From Scedosporium boydii (taxonomy: Eukaryota; Ascomycota; Sordariomycetes; Microascales; Microascaceae), in NCBI GenBank assembly GCA_002221725.1, contig NJFT01000024.1:62001-126000 (forward strand): 64,000 nucleotides of DNA. The letters are read 5' to 3'. A program made the position numbers and the translations under genes. This document shows, in pieces, positions 1 to 11,172 of this stretch. The notes beneath the pieces were generated by a model. The model did not search any database, had not been told where the DNA came from, and saw nothing but the letters and a program-made list of their open reading frames with translations. The stretch's first letter is position 1; each line of letters starts with the position of its first letter.

Positions 1-919
1 GTGGGGTGGTGTTCGGATCCTGTGCCCGAGCACCCCGCGGGGTCCGTCCCGGGGGAGAAGTGGGTTTGGGCCGTCCGGAGGAGGACGTGGTTTTGTCCTT
101 CTGCGGAGTTTTCTGTGGCGTGGAGGTTTTGGGACCGCTGGGACTGCCCTGTGCAGCGGCATTGTCACCTCGTCGTCCGCGGAAGAGTAAGGAACTGAGA
201 GTCTCCGTAACTTTGGCGCCGCTGCCCATGAGCGAAGATGCCATACCATCACGTCTAGGAGCTGGAGTAGGCGTCAAAGCCAGAACATCGGGGCCAATCA
301 TACCAGCCCTGACGTTGATGCTGCTCTCTCCTCCAAACGAGCGGCCGGCCGGCGACACAACGTATCCGCGTCCCGGATTCCACATCTGCCGGCGTGCTGT
401 TGGATCGTGGCCAGGAGTGGCGGTCAACAGGGGATTTGCCCGTCCAACTGATCTGGAAGATACCGGGTCGTCCAAGGGGAAAATTAGTTCATCTCCAGTT
501 TCATCTACGGTTATCTTGGCGGCCGTAGCAATGATCGGCTCTGTTGCACGAGGCAGCTCTTGTTCCGACTGCGATTCTGTGTCTGTTCGGTCAACCTGCC
601 GTACCATGTCTGGCAGGGGATCTATCACAGTGTCCGGCTGCGCAGGGGGTTCTGAGGAGGGTTCGAGGGCGGAATCATCATCATCATCTGACACTCCAGC
701 CGTGGCTTCTAGCAACGCTTCACCAATGGCTTCGTTCAGCTCCCTCTTTTTCCCGCGTCGAGGATTCAATAGCTGGCGAGGCGTCTCGGAGCCGTAGCTG
801 CTTAGGACCCGCGAGGGCAAAGGGGGCATCTCATCCCGGATGGCAACACCATATCTGACAGTTTCGGGTTCTCGAGATTGCGAAGATTTCGCGCGTGTGG
901 AGGGTCTTTTGGGGGGCAT
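1..919 (-). CDS. Unrecognised disordered protein, N-terminal part, open at the left edge
   Basis: An open frame starts at ATG 919-917 and has no stop in 306 codons up to the window edge, so only the N-terminal part is visible. The product begins MPPKRPSTRAKSSQSREPE. It is rich in Ser, Pro, Arg and Asp, has a five-Asp run near residue 76 and ends in a Ser/Thr/Lys/Pro-rich stretch. It looks intrinsically disordered and basic, with no catalytic motif in the visible part. I do not recognise the family. The AG/GT content of the frame and its length argue against chance. A plus-strand frame over the same bases (6-797) is taken as its shadow. The 5' flank upstream of 919 is non-coding. Function is not assigned. 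Confidence 0.6.
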   Translation of the reverse strand, partial: MPPKRPSTRAKSSQSREPETVRYGVAIRDEMPPLPSRVLSSYGSETPRQLLNPRRGKKRELNEAIGEALLEATAGVSDDDDDSALEPSSEPPAQPDTVIDPLPDMVRQVDRTDTESQSEQELPRATEPIIATAAKITVDETGDELIFPLDDPVSSRSVGRANPLLTATPGHDPTARRQMWNPGRGYVVSPAGRSFGGESSINVRAGMIGPDVLALTPTPAPRRDGMASSLMGSGAKVTETLSSLLFRGRRGDNAAAQGSPSGPKTSTPQKTPQKDKTTSSSGRPKPTSPPGRTPRGARAQDPNTTP

Positions 920-3551
920 TGTGCCTCACCCAAGGGTAGAAGGGGGGGTGAGGATGAGTGAGGAGTGGTGGTGGATATTGGGTCTCACGCGTTGCGACAA
1001 GCGATATCTGATGGAGCTTGTTCACCGCCTTGATTAGGGAAGGGGATGGGGTGATGAAAATATGAAGGTATGAAACGCAGAGGATAAGGGCTTCAATGAG
1101 GTAAAAGGGAAATGAATTTTGCGAGTATGATGGGTAGAAAAATAGAATTGGCGAGTCTTCGTCAAGGTAAGGTGTTGATGAGGTCGAGTCGCCTGGGTTG
1201 TTTGGTTGTTGACTGGAAGAGGTCGAGGAGAGGTTTGTTGGGGGCAAACACCAATTTTTTGGAGATGTCGAGTTGGAAAGAGCTCCCTAACAGATCCAAA
1301 GGAAACAGGCAAGAATAGGAGCGCTGTGATGTGTGGCTCGTAGTGGTGACCGTGACCGTGACGTGGTGATGTGAAAGAGCGGCTACCAAGTTGGGAGAGG
1401 ATGCGCTGCACCTCCCAATCCCAAGCGAAGATAGCGGCAGCCCCAATGTGATATTCTAGATTTGGTGGCAGTCGCAGATGAAGATGTACACCTGTGCCAA
1501 CAAGTTCTTTGAGCTTCAAACGTCCTGGAAAAAGAAGCAGATGAAGATCCCATGACAGGCACAACAGTCTATGAGATGAGAATGGTCGATGGGGATGGGA
1601 GATGGCAATGATAAAGACTTTGTTAGGCTCGTGAGGGCTGCAATTCAGCCATGTAAGCTGGATGGGCAGGAATGCTGAAAGAAGTCCGCAAGGATTTTGT
1701 CCAGATTTTTCAGGTCCAAGGTCATTGTGTCGCTTGCAGCCTCAGATATGGCAACCCCATTTGGCAGTCCGTTTCCGACCTTTTGAGGAATGTTTTGTTT
1801 TCTTTCCTCTCCTTCTTTTTTTTTCGCTTCCTTTTTCTGCCAGACCTCTCTCAACGCCCTGCCTTCTGGAGATGTACATCCACCGATGAGCTGGACCTTC
1901 ATAGGCTCTCTAGATCCACCAGGACAAACTCGGCCATTGTTGGAGGCTGGTCGGCTTGGGTCGCGTCCGTTATTCGTGGCTGCACCAGGCCTTGACAGGT
2001 GGTTGGGGTCTTGGGGAACGGCGCGTGGACCGAAAGAGGTAAGGACATGTTTTGCCGGTATTGAAGCGGCAGGGCAAGTCCAACTTTGAAGACAGTCCAA
2101 TTATCTCGAGGTCAAGCATTTCTCAAATTGTTCCCTTCCTGCTTAGTCACGTGTATCCCAACCTTGCTGGGAAGTACTTCGTGACCTACCTTCGTAACAA
2201 TTGTAACAATGCGCAAAGCCGTGCTCAAACTCAAATTCAGCAGGCCTTAAGTTGGACCCCTACAAAACTAAAAGGCCTGAAGTTTTGGGTTACATTGACT
2301 CGTGATGGGTCTGGCCAGCCATAGCCAAGCCAGCCAAGCCCAACGTTCGATGGTTCCCGCGGACACGTCGTGTTAAGAAAGCTCGGGTCGTCTCGTACTC
2401 GAGAATGACTTGCGTCACTCTGCAGAGAATCCTTCGGTCCTCTGCTTCTCCTCTGCACCCCAAGAGATGCACCTGACAGATTCCCAGTACGAGCACAGGT
2501 CTTCGAGGGGATCAATCAATCAGTCGAGACTCGGTGCTTCACTGTTTCATTCCGAGAATTGCCCACAGGCGCCCCAATAGCGCCCGCTTCGAAACCAACG
2601 CCGATACCGCCTGCATTTCCCCGATTGATCAAGTACTTCGTACCTCCTGCTGCATGTCCTGGCTCGAAAAAGAGCGTGGGAAAAGCCTGTCGCACCAATG
2701 AACCCCACCAATTGCCCCCATGTGTGAAAAGGCGCAAAGTTAATCCCACGAGTGCGATGTACGAAGTAGAAGTGATTTTACAGCCTAGGCTTAAGACCAA
2801 GCAGATAGAGGGATCATGTTGGTCCCTCGACCGGAAGCTTGCGCCAACTTGGAAAAAGGAAACGGGATCGAGCGTCTACGAAGAAGAGGCTTCACAAAGA
2901 AGCCAACGGAGGTGGATCACAAACAACCTCCACACACCGGAACTTTGTCTAGACTTTGGTTCCTGGAGCTGCGCCTCGCTCTCAACGGCCAAGTACGACT
3001 CTGCCCGGCTCACTGTCCAATTGCATCATCTGTTCTCCAGCTCGGGCTTAGAGGATGCAGATGCTCGCCGGTGAACACACGCAAACTCACACGAAGACAG
3101 CTCGTGTTAGTCCTAGTTCCTGCATCCATCAATAGACCCAAAACATTGGAAGACCTCGGATCAGCGCAGGAAAATCTGCGGGGGGCGTACCCTCTCAGCC
3201 TCGTTACACAATATAACTCGAAAAGGGCAATGGGGTGCGGTAGTGGTGAGACAATAGATAACTTGAACTCATTTCCAATGTGCCTTATAAGTTGACACTG
3301 GTCTCGCCCACTTCGTACCTCTCACTTCTAGCTTCCCACATCGACATACACTCCCGCCACATCCACCTCCCATCATCGTCGCAATCGCAACCTGACATCT
3401 TTTATTTTTCTTTTTGGATCTGCCCATTGACCTCATTTGAGCCAAAGAGAGAACACTCAAGCCGCTACCTCGGCTCCTCTTTTCCATGTTCAACTTATCA
3501 GCCTTTTTCTCACGCACCCCGAGCGGAGAAAGCCCAAAGTATCCAGATAGG
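920..3551. other. Intergenic region, divergent flanks
   Basis: This 2.6 kb separates the gene leaving to the left (start 919, minus) from the epimerase leaving to the right (start 3552, plus), so it should hold both promoters. Only short frames with no recognisable domain are present. A CACGTG E-box-type hexamer lies at 2148-2153 and a C/T-rich stretch precedes the epimerase ATG. I see no gene I can support. Confidence 0.5.
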
Positions 3552-5047
<1,496 letters not shown>

Positions 5048-5165
5048 GGGGTGGATGTAGTCTTTTGTCAGTCAGGAATGTTTTACGGATCAACAGAAAC
5101 AAGCAATATGGTTAGAAATAGAATACTTGGAGAGGTAGGAATAATTTTGAATTCGTGCTTTCAAT

Positions 5166-5195
5166 AAAAAAAAAAGAAAAGAAAAAAAAAAAAAG
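5166..5195 (+). repeat. A-rich tract downstream of the epimerase
   Basis: The sequence here is almost pure A with two G interruptions. It sits about 120 nt past the epimerase stop, in the 240-bp gap between two convergent genes. It may contribute to 3' end formation on one strand or simply be a slippage-prone homopolymer. Confidence 0.6.
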
Positions 5196-5287
5196 AACGA
5201 ACAGGCCAACTTCAGTTTCCCAGTACAAGCGGCGTTTTGTTTCATACGAATAAACTCGATAAACTAACGCTACGAACCCGCCAGATT

Positions 5288-6566
5288 TTAATCGCACTTC
5301 AACAGCAGCTTTCCCGTCGTTTTCCTTCCCTCGAGATCCTGGTGTGCCCTCGCCGCATCTTCGAGAGGATAAATGTCGTGTATCTTGATAATGACCTTGC
5401 CAGCAATGACAATGTCAAAGAGCACGTTTGCATATTTCTGGAGCTCCTGGTGTGTGGCGATGTAGTTGAACACGACAGGACGCGCAATCTTGGCGTTCTT
5501 GGGTCCGAGACGGAGGATGTCGAACGGGGGTACAGGGCCGGACTAGTATCGGTATCATTCCTGTGTCAGTAATCTCTCGCGCCACGGCGTTACCGGTATT
5601 GAGGTACAAACGACTTACGGCATTGCCAAAGACAATAATGGTACCCTTCCTAGCAATCATTTCTAGGTCGCTATCGAAGGTGGCTTTGCCCACGCCGTCA
5701 AAGATGACGTCGACGCCGTGACCACCAGTAATCTCCTTCACCTTCTCCGGCACGCTCCCGCCCCGCGACTGGATAACATACTGGGCACCGTAGCTCCTCG
5801 CAAGCTGGCACTTCTCTTCGCTACTGGCCGTGGCAATAACCCTGGCGCCGACTGCCTTGAGCATCTGGGTAAGAATACTGCCGACGCCGCCCGCCGCAGC
5901 ATGAACGAGGACCCAGTCATCGGGCTGCACCTGTCCCGCCTCGCGTACAAAGGTCCAAGCTGTTAGGCCCTGAAGCAACGCGGCAGCCGCCGTCTTCTCG
6001 TCCAGGCCCTGGGGAAGCTTGACGACGTCTTTGGAGTCCACTGTGGTGTAAGCCGCGTAGGAGCCATTGTTGGACAGATACACGACCTTCTCGCCGACCT
6101 TCAAATCAGTAACGGAAGGGTGGACCGCGACAACGGTACCGGAACCTTCGCGGCCGGGGGTGAGTGGGAGGGGAGCTTGGTAGAGACCAGTTCGGTAGTA
6201 GGTGTCGATAAAGTTGACGCCTGAGTAGGCGTTCTTCACAAGGACTTCCCCCACCGAGGGCTTGGGAACGGGAATTTCTTTCATTTTCATCACCGTCGGG
6301 TCGCCGTGCTCCTCGACCACGATGGCCGGCATTACGTCGGGCACGGAAGCCATGGCTGTGGTGGTGGGGCTGGTGGTATTAGTGAAGCTCGTGAAGGATT
6401 GCTTGGAAAGCTGTGATGAACGAAGAACAACAGTTTGAGTTGGGAGCGTAGAGTTGGCAGGAAAAATGAGAATGGAATTGTTACGAATTGCAGATAATAC
6501 AGGAAGCTTAGGTGCTTTAAATAAGCTTATCTGCAATTGAGGACGACAGACTGCCCGGAAGATCAT
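5288..6566 (-). CDS. NADPH:quinone oxidoreductase (zeta-crystallin-like MDR family)
   Basis: Medium-chain reductase of the quinone oxidoreductase subfamily, expected to reduce quinones with NADPH and lacking structural zinc. Exons are 5619-6566 and 5288-5542, separated by a 76-nt intron (5543-5618, GTAAGT...CTAG). The conserved body starts MASVPDVMPAIVVEEHG. It has NFIDTYYRTGLY, the PGREGSGTV loop and the Rossmann motif HAAAGGVGSILTQ, followed by VIFDGVGKATFDSD, and ends KTTGKLLLKCD. The start is uncertain. ATG 6566 gives 400 residues with a basic, Ser/Arg-rich leader (MIFRAVCRPQLQISLFKAP) resembling a mitochondrial presequence. ATG 6353 gives 329 residues, the usual cytosolic length. The frame stays open to an ATG at 6671. 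Both products may be made. Confidence 0.9.
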
Positions 6567-7801
6567 GAAGTTATCACAGCTCTTGGTACTTGAAGGTACG
6601 AGGCAAAGAGGGGTAGCTCCCGGGTAGCTCTTGCGTAGCTTTTCGGCTCTGCGAGTTGAAAATCGATGCACAAGAGCGGCTGGTCGCGGTTTCCCTCTGC
6701 GACGTTATTATTATTATTCATCCATGAATAACTGATTAGGAAAATCCAAGATCTGCAGGTGCGAACTGCGAAGTAAACAACCAAGGTGCCGATCGCCGAA
6801 CATTCGACAACTGCAGATTGCGTGATGCTGCGCTTCCATCCTCACCAAGACAAGATCAATTTGACGTATCTTGGTTTCCGTTAGCTTTCGCGAATATCAT
6901 CTGATGACGTAAAAAAACGTAAGGCGACGAGGGGTGCTGGCCTGGTAGGTTTCCGACCCTTCTTGACCAGCATTGAATAGATCAATCGATGAAGTCCCGA
7001 CGTAGCTGGATTGTCATGATGGCTGAGTCAGTGTGTAGTAACATTATAAAGGCTTGACAGATTCTGGCCGTTGACTTACTAGTAGGACGCCGGGCAGTCC
7101 AAGGTCGGAGAAGGCGAGATCCGGGTGGGATCCATGGCCTTGGTTTGGCGTTTGGGGCGTGGAAGTAAAATCTCAGCATTTCTTTCAATTGGTCCATCAT
7201 ATTGGCCGCTTTCCGATTAACTCGCCGCATGCGGACTATCTTGGAATTTCCTAGCGCAGTCCACGAACTGTTCGGAAGGATGGACAATAGGCACAAAAAA
7301 CCTCGCTCGAAAACATCCAAGTCACTTGTTCACATTCTTGACCGAAACCACATCAAGAATCGCATTGTTGTTTTGTACAAGCAAGTTATTATCTTACACT
7401 ACTCTACAGCTTTGTAGAAACATATGCTGAGAGGGATAATATGGATGTGTCTAGAAATCCCGCTTTCAAACTCCCTCCCTTTTTTTCCTCTGAATGACTT
7501 TACAGGATACAATGGTCTGGCCATTCCACACAAGGCCAGCTCCCTCTCCGTTTCGCTCTTTTGTGACCACCACAATTCCCAATCTCATACATGTATTGCG
7601 AGTGCCAAAAATGTACATTGCCATCTCAACGAGGCCAAGTCCCCACAAAGGAAAAATCTTCGTCTTCGTCTTCGGTTCCGCAGCCCCGGCTCCAACGTAG
7701 AGTGATCGAAGTGCTGCTTTCTGCTTCGCGGATTCCGCTCCTGGTATGGGGCCGCCGGAAAATGCGACTCCCCACGCGGCTTCCACCACAAGACACGTTC
7801 C
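6567..7801. other. Intergenic region
   Basis: Promoter side of the quinone oxidoreductase and terminator side of mL44. It contains a short TTA microsatellite (6705-6718) and only short frames without recognisable domains. Confidence 0.5.
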
Positions 7802-9079
7802 TTACAACATCACTTCGCCAATGTCGACGTAGGGTGCCTGCCATGGTTTCGCTCCCTCGACAAGCATATCGCTCGGTACTCGGGGTTCCGCACTGGGGCT
7901 GTAGAGGTACCACGCCTTGAGAGCGTTCATAGACGCCTTCCACCTGGCAAAATCCAAGCTTGCTCCCACACCCTCGCCCAATTTGTCCTTCCCGCTGTAG
8001 ATACCGACGACGTAGACGGGAGTCCTAGAATGACGTCCGGTCTCGCTCTCAAGACGCGCGACCGGGCGTTCGAAACCCTCCCGGGCGCAGAGCTTGGAGA
8101 GTTCGATAAGGGGCGCATGGAAGCTGAACATCTTGTCGACCTCGAGATTGCGTGATAGGAGATGCGCCTTGACGAACGACTTGGCCATCTCGCGGCCGCA
8201 GTGAAGGTATATGGAGCCCACGAGTGCTCGTACGAAACCAGCGTAGGCATTGTTTCGGAGGAGCTCGTATTGCTTCTTCCTTTCCAAGATGATGTCGGAC
8301 GGCAGCTTGGGGCCCGAAGCATCTTCCTTGTATTGGTTCACGTGGACGGTGTCGCCGAAGGGGTCGTCGTAGATAACTCGGCTACTCCAACCACGTCGCC
8401 ACTTGAACTTGTCCAAGTATGACGCCTCTGTCCGCACAAATCCCCAGGTTTGCTGCGTGGCGCTCTTGGACGGATCATCAGACCACTGGAGAAGACCAGG
8501 ATCAACCTCACCGCCAGGCGCCGCAGCGCTCTCCACACCCCATCCCTTTCCAACATGGTAGAGAGACTCGCTGCCTGCATAACCACGCATCGCCTCAAAG
8601 AGGACAGCCATCGGCAGCCTGGGATACTTCATCACGAGCCATTCCGAGGTATGGTAGTTGATAATGGTGCCACCGAGGTACGCCAGGCGAACATTGTTGA
8701 AGTTGGGGTTCTCGTCAGCAGACGGGTCGACTAGAGCGCGGGCAAGAGTCTGTAAGGGGAGTTTTGTTGAGAGACAGAGACGGGCGTGGAGTGCGGCGAG
8801 TTTCGCCGAGTTGAGCGCGGCTTCTGGGAGCGGCGACGGGTAGGGGCTTCTGCTGCTCTCGATGATCGGAGGCTCGATGTCCGGGGCTTCGGATGTATTC
8901 ACTTCGGCAGATTCGGTAGGGACAGCGTCGTTATGTATCACCGTTGTGGATTGGAGGCGGATTGGGACAAGTGACTGTTGTGGCCTCATCTGCCTTGCGG
9001 CGAGGCAGGGCCTACATCGTGCTTGGGATCCGGCCTGGGTCAATTGACCTGACCATCTTTCCAGCCGTAACCGTTTCAT
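7802..9079 (-). CDS. MRPL3: Mitochondrial large-subunit ribosomal protein mL44 (MRPL3-type)
   Basis: Intronless frame of 425 residues. The N-terminus (MKRLRLERWSGQLTQAG) is basic and Arg-rich, as expected of a mitochondrial targeting sequence. Residues from about 85 to 300 form an RNase III-like fold (LAALHARLCLSTKLPLQTL, NNVRLAYLGGTIINY, NAYAGFVRALVGSIYLHCG). The acidic catalytic signature of active RNase III is not apparent, as is typical for mL44. The last 90 residues resemble a dsRNA-binding domain (TPVYVVGIYSGKDKLGEGVG, then FARWKASMNALKAWYL). The protein is a structural component of the mitoribosome large subunit. It is transcribed divergently from the small mitochondrial protein gene at 9454, across a 374-bp gap. 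Family identification is from motif recognition and architecture. Confidence 0.88.
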   Translation of the reverse strand: MKRLRLERWSGQLTQAGSQARCRPCLAARQMRPQQSLVPIRLQSTTVIHNDAVPTESAEVNTSEAPDIEPPIIESSRSPYPSPLPEAALNSAKLAALHARLCLSTKLPLQTLARALVDPSADENPNFNNVRLAYLGGTIINYHTSEWLVMKYPRLPMAVLFEAMRGYAGSESLYHVGKGWGVESAAAPGGEVDPGLLQWSDDPSKSATQQTWGFVRTEASYLDKFKWRRGWSSRVIYDDPFGDTVHVNQYKEDASGPKLPSDIILERKKQYELLRNNAYAGFVRALVGSIYLHCGREMAKSFVKAHLLSRNLEVDKMFSFHAPLIELSKLCAREGFERPVARLESETGRHSRTPVYVVGIYSGKDKLGEGVGASLDFARWKASMNALKAWYLYSPSAEPRVPSDMLVEGAKPWQAPYVDIGEVML

Positions 9080-9453
9080 GAGTGACGGTTCAGTTTGACA
9101 GGAAAGATCCCCGTAGCCGACCTAAATTTATGTGGGAAATAAGGGAAGGGGGGAGAGCGGGTGATCAGAACTTCTGTTGCATCTCTCGGAAGCTCAAAGG
9201 GGATAGCGAAAAAAAGTTTCCTTCTCGGTCGTGTGCACGAGAAGCTGAGGCGCGAAGTGGAAAGGATGAGATTATGCGATGTTCTGCCGGTCGAGTGGAA
9301 AAAAGTACCGCTCGATACCCGTAGACCAATCAGAGGCGGGTCAATTTTGATGCAGGAGATCCCAGAAATAGGTCGACATCATCAACTTGTTTCTCATCAC
9401 CTCAATTGCTCTCTGGCCAGTTACGCTGAGATCTAATTAGAGACACAATCAAG
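9080..9453. promoter_or_regulatory. Shared bidirectional promoter region
   Basis: Only 374 bp separate the start codons of two divergent genes whose products both look mitochondrial. Both promoters must lie here. I did not find a clear TATA box. That co-regulation occurs is inference from spacing and function. Confidence 0.45.
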
Positions 9454-9925
9454 ATGGTTTGTCACTCTATCGAATGCCGATGATTTTTTTTTGTTGCGTT
9501 TGTCTCGCTAACATCTCTCTCCAGGGTGGTCACGGCAACAAGATCCCGTGAGTTGCATCCCCGTACGATCCCTTGAAAGCCGATTACCATCTAACTAAAA
9601 GTTAAAGATATCCCAAGCACGTCTGGTCGCCTTCTGGTGGTTGGTACTGCCAACCTGCCAACTGGAAGCAGAACACCTTCGTCCTCGGCGCAGCCGTCTT
9701 CGGCATCACCTGCATAATATGGAAGATCAGTGCCGAGAAGGAGCAGTTCGCCCACAAGCCCGAGCCTGGACGATTCTACCCCAGCCGATAGTTCGTTTCC
9801 CCTCGCAGGCGATTTATATACCGAGTCTTCCGAGTACTAACTCTTGTCTGAACAGCTGGACGAGGCAATTGATCAACTGGGAGAAGGAGGACAAGCTGAA
9901 GGCTGAGCAGCAGAAGAGCGCATAA
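9454..9925 (+). CDS. Small single-TM mitochondrial protein, probable complex I accessory subunit (NDUFB3/B12-like)
   Basis: Four exons: 9454-9456, 9525-9547, 9608-9790 and 9856-9925, giving 92 residues in frame. The first exon is the initiator ATG alone, followed directly by a GTTTGT donor. The protein begins MGGHGNKIPYPKHVWSPSGG, then NWKQNT, one hydrophobic segment (VLGAAVFGITCIIW) and a charged tail (EPGRFYPSRYWTRQLINWEK). A short N-terminus with a Trp/Gly-rich patch before one TM helix matches the layout of small inner-membrane complex I subunits. The B12 assignment is from memory of fungal homologs and is tentative. Another mitochondrial membrane assembly is possible. Intron ends are GT-AG and intron 2 has a CTAAC branch site. 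Confidence 0.65.
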
Positions 9926-10457
9926 GAGAAACACGGGAAGAAACGGACTGTACATTTATGGGAGAAATATAAAGATTTGACCTCTTCAATTCCTTTCGAT
10001 GAATGCGGGATACTAGTAACCACAGGAGACTTGGAGTCCAGGGCCACGGCTGCTGGGATTCATGATATCGGTAATGCACCGCCACGTCCACCGACGGTAT
10101 ATCGTCACGATTGAAGCGGCCCTTGCCAGTTTCCTCCACCTTGCTCCGTTTTTGCGGAATTTTCCCAACCCTTGGTATCTTTTCGAAGGACTACTAACCC
10201 AGTAAGCGAGACCATGACCGTGAGTTTTACATTCGCCCAGCGATTGGGCAGCCTGGTCAGTGAGCAACCGGGAATGACTGGGCGTGAACCGCCCAAAATG
10301 GTATGTGGTGTAACTGACCCCGGCACTGACACTCCATTCAGTTGCATGGAGTTCAAATCAAGATATGGGATGACGATTTCTCGTATTTCATCAGCGTGTT
10401 GCTATCATTTAAAACATCCTCTTCATCGAAACACCGTTTCCCGCCAACCCTGACAAG
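9926..10457. other. Intergenic region
   Basis: Non-coding stretch of 532 bp between the small mitochondrial gene and the low-complexity ORF. No supported feature. Confidence 0.5.
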
Positions 10458-11039
10458 ATGAGCGCCGGCGCCGGCGCCGGCGACAACCTGTCCCTGTCTT
10501 CCGCCATCAGCAGTGACACAACAATTAGTCGAGAGAAAGAGCCTACCGTCTTGACTGCCCCGAAGACGGTCACTGGCGCCCCCGCTGACAGCGCCGGCAT
10601 TAGTGCTAGCAGCCCCGTACCTATCGATCGATGGAGCGCCGGCACCTTCGGCCGCGCCGGAACAAAACCGCCGCCCCCTTCCGCGGCCGGGACGAGATCT
10701 ACCAAGAGCGAAAACATGTCCTCGGCCGGCTCTACCAGTGCTATGTCCGTTGAGGATGCAAACGCCATTATCGGCATCGTGGGGAAGGCTAAGATTGTCG
10801 ACAGTACGCCCACCGCAGAGGCATCTGATTCCAAGACGGCGGGACAGCTAGCTGCACTAGATGCCCTAACGGGTAAAGCATCTAGTTTGGCTCGGGAAGA
10901 AAGTGGCGCGAAGGCAAGGCCTGAAGATATATTTGGAGGGGTTCCCACAGACACTCTAGTTGCTCTGTTGTCCTCTGGCGACTCTGTTAAAAATGCTAGA
11001 GCTGGATACGATTCTGATGCAAGGCAAGGCGAGAAATAG
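10458..11039 (+). CDS. Low-complexity Ser/Ala-rich hypothetical protein
   Basis: Intronless frame of 193 residues, preceded by GACAAG-ATG, an acceptable fungal start context. The product begins MSAGAGAGDNLSLSSA and is dominated by Ser, Ala, Thr, Gly and Lys, with a proline patch (TKPPPPSAAG). It has no signal peptide, TM segment or recognised domain. The DNA at the 5' end has a GGCGCC repeat that explains the Gly-Ala start. A frame of similar extent exists on the other strand (10409-11161), so coding on this strand is not certain. Better start context and a run from leader to stop without interruption favour this strand. It converges on the kinase-like gene with 133 bp between. Confidence 0.38.
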   Translation: MSAGAGAGDNLSLSSAISSDTTISREKEPTVLTAPKTVTGAPADSAGISASSPVPIDRWSAGTFGRAGTKPPPPSAAGTRSTKSENMSSAGSTSAMSVEDANAIIGIVGKAKIVDSTPTAEASDSKTAGQLAALDALTGKASSLAREESGAKARPEDIFGGVPTDTLVALLSSGDSVKNARAGYDSDARQGEK

Positions 11040-11172
11040 GAGTCAACGCGGTTTGCTGGAAGTAAATCAGTATGTATTAGGTGGTCTATGAGTTTGACGC
11101 ATAACAGAACTTGTGATCTCGGGACTGGTGCTAGCATCTCCGAGAATTGGGGAGAAATCAAATCCGCAAAAC

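Noticed and set aside
6..797. 263-codon plus-strand frame
   Set aside because: It lies opposite the edge-open minus-strand gene and its sequence is low in protein-like features; treated as a shadow.
2516..3074. Overlapping frames on both strands upstream of the epimerase
   Set aside because: No domain, poor start contexts and no splice sites that extend them into a gene.
6982..7320. 112-codon minus-strand frame
   Set aside because: No recognisable motif and no support from splicing; probably chance in intergenic DNA.
10409..11161. 250-codon minus-strand frame
   Set aside because: Overlaps the plus-strand low-complexity gene; leader context and composition favour the plus strand, though neither is certain.
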